From assembly GCF_032884065.1 (NCBI RefSeq), contig NC_088873.1:9125702-9189701 (forward strand): DNA of 64,000 bases. Reading direction: 5' to 3'. The notes beneath the pieces were generated by a model, which saw only the letters and a program-made list of their open reading frames with translations, had not been told where the DNA came from and did not search any database. Shown here one piece after another: positions 58,091 to 64,000 of the stretch (the first letter of the stretch is position 1; each line of letters opens with the position of its first letter). The DNA is from Artemia franciscana. Taxonomy: Eukaryota > Arthropoda > Branchiopoda > Anostraca > Artemiidae. The position numbers and the translations under genes were made by a program.

Positions 58091-61028
58091 AACCATTATT
58101 TGTGTGTTTTATTTATAATTTTCCCATTCCTTTTTTACTTCCTTCCTTCCTTGGAGTGTTTTACCCAATAGTACCTTACCTCCTGAACACAGCCTTAGCA
58201 ATATTCCATGGATCCGACATATATACTTGGTAATTTTGAAGCTTTGAACAATCATACCTTTAAGTTTCAATTGTCTTTAAGGCTTTAAATCACAATAAAA
58301 TTAAGCCAAAGAAATCACACGACGCCAGTTTCTGCTATAATTTTCTGTAACTCTTTTGACTTAAATTCTTTTTCTGAGAAGAAAAGTTAAAGAAAAAAGA
58401 TGAAAATGTAACATTATAAATCGTCACAAAAGAAATGAAGATGCAAGATGGTTTAAAAATTTCTAGTTAAGTGTTTAATTAATTCTCCCCTTTTATTTAT
58501 AAATATTGTGCAAATAAACTAACTTTTTTTAAATCGAACTTGTATTGCATTTATTCATGTAAAACAAAATCTTTACAAGAATATAAATATACAATACTTC
58601 GTGTAAAATGAATGCAACAGAGCAAATTGACGAGACGCTGATTCGTAAGAAAAATTAAGATATTTTCTAACGCACAGGTAAAATACTTTTAGAATTTTAG
58701 CTCGTATATTAATACGAGCTAGACTCTCCGCCAGACATACCCTTATTGTACATGTATTTAGTTTGGAAAAAAAGGACCTGAATTTCAGGTTTCTGAATAT
58801 GAAATCCTGAATTCATCAATAAAACTTGTAAACTACTTTTCACTACTTTCAAATATGTAGAATCTTGAATTACTGGGCAAAACTTTACAGAACCCAGGTA
58901 ACATTCTTATAAATTTGTAGAATCCTGAGCTCCTAAAAACCCTCTTTTGAGTTGTTGAATCGACTGGTAGTAGTTTGAACTGAAGTGTTGGTAGTTTTGA
59001 ACTGAATTCAATTAAAGTTTAAGTTTATAGCTGAATTGATTTGGTTTGCCTTTTTATTTTGGTTGCTCTGTACCACTCCACTTCTAATCTTCAATAGTGG
59101 GTTAAAAATGTTCGATTATTATTTTTAAGGTTTATGTTCACTGAGCAATTTTTAGTATGTTATCTTTCTGCTCTTTTACGGTTTTCATAAAAAAGAAAAT
59201 TCTGATATTATTCCATAGCTCAAAATTAATTCTGTCCATTCGCTAAATTTCATTTTAAATATTTGGCGTACGTGGTATTTAAATTGAAAATACCTGAAAA
59301 CTAATTAAAAACCGTTTAAAGAGGACAATTTTCTATTTTTAGACCAAGTTTCTTATCTTTTCCAATAAAAAGTTCACGTAATATTATAACTTTAACTCGG
59401 TGAATGGATAGACCTGAGACTAATGAATCCAGTGATATAAATATTTCATTCTCATTGTGTAAGTAACAGATTATCGTAAAATCGCATTATTACAGATGTA
59501 TGATACCAGAAAATCGCAATTTCAGAGGGAACATATACCTTAATATCCAGCTGAAATACTTTGAATACCCAGAGTCTAGGATTACTCCATTAAACTTGTA
59601 AACTACTTTTCAAAGCACAACTAAAAAACTTTTTACTGTAAGAAGTTATTTATGCCCGAGGCAAAAGTAATTGTTTGAAAAAAATTAAATTAATGACATT
59701 TCATTTGTAAATTTAATTTCTTAGCTCATTCTATCTATTTATTTTATGGTTAGGCTTTAGTAAAAACCAACTTTCTCACGTTTAACTTAAGACAATGCAC
59801 GTTTCAAAACATCATTTTTCAGTCATTGAATGTATTATTCTAAAAATAAGGATTAATATACAACTCCAATAATTTGACGATTGAACAATGAGTATTTTCT
59901 CCAGAAGCAAATTTGACTAGCTTCCACTTAAATTGAACACCATACTAAAGAGTATAGGTGAGATACAAGAATGGAGGCTGTTGGTAGTGTCATCAAGAAA
60001 ACTTACAACGCCATCTAGTATTTGGGGTTTTTGTCGTACTTATACTCAGTGTAATAACAAGGCAAATACTTACATCTTTAAAGGAACAATAATTGGGTAT
60101 GTATTTATGTACATATACATATATATTTTTCTCGAAAACGACTCGATAGTTTTTCTGAAGGGCGCATTAATTTGGCTCTATTTTTGTCATTTCTAAAACC
60201 CCATGGCATTTATTCAAAGCAACCAAGTATTAAAAAAACATAATCCAGTTTCTACAATTACCAGGTATACCAGTTACATGGGGGGGGGAGGAGGAAATTT
60301 ACCCTTTCATTTCAAAAAACACCTTCCCTTTGTATTTTTGTTTGAAAAACTACACCTAGAAAAAAAGATTCGCAGGCGAGGGGGGCATTCACCATACACT
60401 GTTGTCATGTGTATAATTCACCTCATCAAGTAAAGATTAGCAAAATTACAGTATTAATACGTGCCTTATTAAAGTTTCTGGAAAAAACACATGTGCAAAC
60501 CTTGAACAAATGCCAAGAAATTTAAAATACTAGAAGGCTCTTTTGATTTTTTTTTTTCTTGACACTAACACCAGTTTCTACTCTTATAAATAATACATCC
60601 TCTTTGCACTGGGTAAGAAAGAAAACAGAAAAAAAAACATTTTCCTTCCATATGACAATAAATTTAACATAACATCAACAACACATTTTGTTTCCAAGCT
60701 TCTTGGTTTTTAATTTTAAGACTTTTGGCAATTTGTCAAGTACATGGCTCAGTTGAAACCTGAGGATTCCTTTTACCACGCAGATCTACAAACCACACGC
60801 CGACTAGCTAACAGCTAATCACGATAAATTGCTAATTTTAATTAAAATTTAATTAAAATTAACAATTCAAATAAAAAAAAAAATCAAAAAAAAAAAAAAA
60901 TCGCGATTTTCAGGTACGAATGGGCTTAAAATAGGTTTAAGGCAAAAAATGCTCCTGTCAAAATTGGCAAACAAGGGCAAGGGGAAATTTTTTCTCCCGT
61001 TGGTACTTCAGCAATTAAAAATGGTAGA
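58091..61028. other. Gene-poor AT-rich region
   Basis: No gene supported. The phrase AAACTTGTAAACTACTTTTCA occurs near 58,823 and 59,593 in a GAATCCTGA-rich context, a diverged duplication. An open stretch at 59,933-60,196 overlaps CAACGCCATCTAGTA, a string often seen in dispersed repeats, and is not persuasive. A/T runs lie near 60,870-60,900. Confidence 0.4.
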
Positions 61029-61057
61029 ATTTCTACCCATTAAAAATGGGTAGAAAT
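61029..61057. repeat. Perfect 13-bp hairpin
   Basis: ATTTCTACCCATT, loop AAA, AATGGGTAGAAAT. It stands alone, 11 bp before a tandem repeat. Confidence 0.7.
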
Positions 61058-61067
61058 GGGCAAGGTA

Positions 61068-61765
61068 ATATATTTCACAGACATTTTTTTTCTCTATCAA
61101 TTGAACCACATGGAGACTTTTGCCATTTAAATCTGCCATTGAATGCATTGAATATCTGCCGCACATACGAAAAAGAAGCCAAATAAAAAGGTACAGCGTT
61201 AAAGGATACGTATGAACAGAAACAAACACACACTTAAACAGGAATATAGATGCTGTCAAAAGACATTTGATAGGCATTTTCTAGTTTATATCAACTGGAC
61301 AAAACCGAATAAATTAGATACAACTTTATAGCATAGATTTGAACAGACATATACACACTAACATTGTATTTTAAACGTTTGAAAGAAGCATATTTGACGA
61401 AAATCATTTTGGTTTCTACCAATTGAACAAGACGAAAATTTTTACCATTCACATATCACTAATATCACATATCAACGGAAATGATGGGAGACCCTATACC
61501 TATCAAAAATATCTGACACACATGCGAAAAAGAAGCCAAATAAAAAAGAACAGCGTTAAAAGATACGTATGAACAGAAAAAAACACGCACTTGAACAGAA
61601 ATTCAAGTAAATGAACAGTAAATTTTGAACAGTAAATTTTGTACAGTAACTTTTGTTTTGAAAACAAATTTTTGTACAGTAACTTAAATTTTGTACAGTA
61701 ACTTAAATTTTGAACAGTAACTTGAACAGTAAATTTTTACCATTCACATATCACTAAAGCAACGG
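61068..61765. repeat. Tandem repeat with GAACAGTAAATTTT minisatellite
   Basis: Two diverged units (about 61,068-61,260 and 61,400-61,610) share CGAAAAAGAAGCCAAATAAA and GATACGTATGAACAGAAA. The second is followed by six or so copies of (G/T)ACAGTAA(C)TTAAATTTT (61,612-61,737) and then a third partial start (ACCATTCACATATCACTAA). Confidence 0.65.
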
Positions 61766-62815
61766 TATAAAGTCACTACATGCAAGGCTACTTTTAAATC
61801 AGGCAAAATGTATATCACAGACAAATTTTGCAATTATCACCGTGCCCATGCTCAATGGCCGTATCTGATCTTTCTTTATTTAAATTTGCTTATTTAATAA
61901 AACTGAAGTAGAAGTGTGACTCCATAATTATGTATTTACTGAAATTATTTTATGTTCTATTTACCATTATTATTTCATAGCAATAAAAAAAATTACAAAA
62001 AATAATTTTCATAGTTTTCAGAGAACTAGTTTTTAGTTTTTAATGCTGAGAGAAAAAGCTTAGGGTTCAGAGCTTGTTTTAAAATAATAATAATGTATCA
62101 AACAATATAAACAAGTATTATATTTTACTATTAAATAAGCTATTGCGTTTTCTTATAAACCATCAAGTTCAAAAGTAAAAGGTGCATCAGACACATTTTA
62201 AAAATAATTTCTCCGTTTAGAATCCATGATTCAGGAGCTCAATGAAAGTCAGTATGGAATCCATTGAAACTCCATGTACAATTTATAATTGCATTTGTAA
62301 TTTAAATGTCATCAAAATAGAATAATGGGGAAACTCAAAATTGAAATGAAATTAAAATAGAACATAGTTTACTCGTTTTTATTTAATTATACATAGACGT
62401 ATATGCAGTACTGGAGCCTTAGCAGATCCCATTTTGACTTTCATAGAGTTCATGGACTCCCATGGAGTCCCAGCGATTAAATTATTTTTAAATAGTGTCT
62501 GATACATCTTTTGCTTTTGGGATTGACGGTATTTAAAAAACAAAGCAGTTTATGTAATAGTTGTACAAAATTATGTCAAAGTAAATAGCACATGAATTCA
62601 TTTATATTATTCGAATTATGAGTTCTTAGATTTTATTTCATTTCAAACGAAAAAGCAGTGTAATTTAAATAACTACATACTTTTATGTACGACAATTTGT
62701 GTGATTCCAAAACCTGTATTTTAAGACTTTAGTGTTAAAAACTTTATAATTTTTTGTTTACTATTTACTCAATTTTTCTGCATTTCATTGTAAGTGGGCA
62801 AAAAATGAAACAAAC
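61766..62815. other. No feature seen
   Basis: AT-rich, non-repetitive by eye, no open frame of note. Confidence 0.4.
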
Positions 62816-63188
62816 ATGTACGTTACTGTGAATGTCCGAAATCTGGTGAATGTTGACATTCAACGGTAAATGTCCACATTTCTTTTTCTCTGCATGGATT
62901 CAATTAGCCTTACGAATCAGCTTTCTTAGTCTTATTGGAGCTTTAATGGTAAAAGTTAAAGTTATACTGGGCTAAATTAGGTTAACAATCTCAGAAATGG
63001 GCTAAAAACCTAATCTAATCTAACCCGACCTAACCCAATTTAACCTTACATATCACCATCAAACCTTTCATGAAACTGAAAAATTGACTGGCAACACTGA
63101 CTAAATCCAAGGGGAAAAAAAGATATTTCAGACATTCACCAGTGAATGTGACATTCACCAATTTCGGACATTCATGGTAACTTACATA
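62816..63188. mobile_element. Small MITE with GTGAATGT-rich inverted ends
   Basis: 62,816-62,875 and 63,131-63,188 are diverged inverted repeats built on GAATGTCCGAAAT..GGTGAATGT, with further ACATTCAC words inside. The 255-bp centre holds CCTAATCTAATCTAACCCG and AATTAGGTTAAC words that can pair. No target duplication is evident. Confidence 0.55.
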
Positions 63189-63384
63189 CCTAAGTGATGC
63201 CAACCAAATTCAAACCCTCCCCCCCCCAAAAAAAAATGCCCAAATGAACAGCTTCAGATACCATGTGTCCCTCTGGCTGTAAAACTGTAAAAATCTCAGA
63301 TATGGTCATAAAGTTTAGGTCATTAGCTATGGTAAAATGTCCCCCATGTCCCCTATGCCAAAAGGAATCGTACAAACAGACAAA

Positions 63385-63545
63385 GATTTAATGCTCATCT
63401 TCTTCTTGTTCCTCGATTTCCTCTTCTTGTTGTTCCTCGTCTTCCTCGTCTTCCTCTTCTTCTCGTTCCTTGTTTTCCTCTTCTTCTTCTTCTTCTCGTT
63501 CCTCGTTTTCCTCATCTTCTCGTTTCTTGTCTTCTTCTTCTAGAA
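63385..63545. repeat. Pyrimidine-rich simple repeat (TTC/TCC)
   Basis: Interrupted CTTCTTCTT/TTCCTCG tract of about 160 bp. Its opposite-strand reading as a Glu-rich peptide is a simple consequence of composition. Confidence 0.8.
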
Positions 63546-64000
63546 GAAGAAAAATAAATACAAAAAAAATTATTTTACTTCTTCTGAACTTCTGACAATG
63601 GGTATTCATTCAATCTTCCAAGTGCAAACACCTGTTTCGATTTATTGGATTTTAAAGCCTGTTTTGGACTTGTATTAATTAAGTGCTGTGAACTTGAATT
63701 AATATAAATAAGGACGAAGACCACACTGCCTTTCCATCACAAACACCCAAAACATGAAGAACAATAGAGCATTTTTTAAGACAGTAGGAAACAAATTAGA
63801 ATGAATACTTCGGCCCTATGTCCAAGGGCCGTCCTCAGCAATACAAATAAGAAAAAACAACTTACGAGAGGATAAAATCAATAAAACTAAAATGAACAGT
63901 TTTTCAAAACAGTCCCAGCATCCTTACCTCAGCGAAGTTCAACCAGGAGTGAAAAATAAATTGTTATGAAACGAGGCAATTCAATGAAATGAAAGAGAAT
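63546..64000. other. No feature seen
   Basis: AT-rich sequence to the window end; nothing recognisable. Confidence 0.4.

Noticed and set aside
62980-63060. CCTAATCTAATCTAACC string considered as arthropod TTAGG telomere repeat
   Set aside because: Only a few degenerate units, and it lies inside a small MITE.
63388-63609. Glu-rich acidic peptide on the minus strand
   Set aside because: It is a reading of a TTC/TCC simple repeat; there is no start context and no conserved motif.

Overview
The window looks like a repeat-rich arthropod genome, most likely a crustacean. It has AT-rich intergenic DNA, introns crowded with LINEs, MITEs and G-run satellites, and very little coding sequence. Several dispersed repeats resemble ones I associate with brine shrimp (Artemia), but that is recollection and was not checked. 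The only host gene I can recognise is a Bax inhibitor-1 / TMBIM6-like gene, an ER membrane protein of the cell-death and calcium-leak family. It is present twice.

The dominant structure is a very large inverted duplication. The left arm (4,106 to about 21,573) and the right arm (about 33,672 to 47,576) are reverse complements, differing by a few percent plus indels. Each arm carries the same BI-1-like exons, introns, LINE and satellite elements. About 12 kb lies between the arms, including a 100-N assembly gap at 33,572-33,671 that abuts the inner end of the right arm. Gene copy 1 is on the + strand and has an in-frame stop in its last transmembrane exon. Copy 2 is on the - strand and is open there. 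In both copies one exon runs into a satellite-bearing mobile element that supplies the apparent splice donor, and one exon of about 22 codons has not been found. The right arm also lost 3.6 kb, scarred by 15 bp of filler DNA. A real palindrome and a misplaced second haplotype are both possible.

Layout. 1-780: reverse-transcriptase remnant. 840-2,121: dispersed repeats. 2,122-4,105: no gene, ending in hairpins and a 32-bp direct repeat at the arm boundary. 4,106-21,573: left arm, with an I-group LINE (10.86-17.65 kb) nested in an intron. 19,826-22,565: satellite element. 22,654-28,741: CR1-group LINE, split by a 1.6-kb insert with unusual hairpins. 29.0-33.2 kb: foldback and MITE elements and a tRNA-Lys relic. 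33,672-47,576: right arm. 48,677-49,880: piggyBac transposase relic. 50,215-50,700: RTE LINE relic. 50,992-52,680: hAT-like non-autonomous element with perfect 8-bp target duplications. 53,010-58,090: a satellite element split by a 3.73-kb DNA transposon with a TAA target duplication, which I assign to the Academ group. 58.1-64.0 kb: gene-poor, with tandem repeats and one MITE.

The recurring element type (called HINE-like here) has a 10-bp inverted terminal motif ATGGCACTTG, a hairpin at one end, internal G-run arrays of about 290 bp period, and inserts at T-T without target duplication. These are hallmarks of Helentron-associated non-autonomous elements. It occurs at least eight times and explains most of the satellite DNA.
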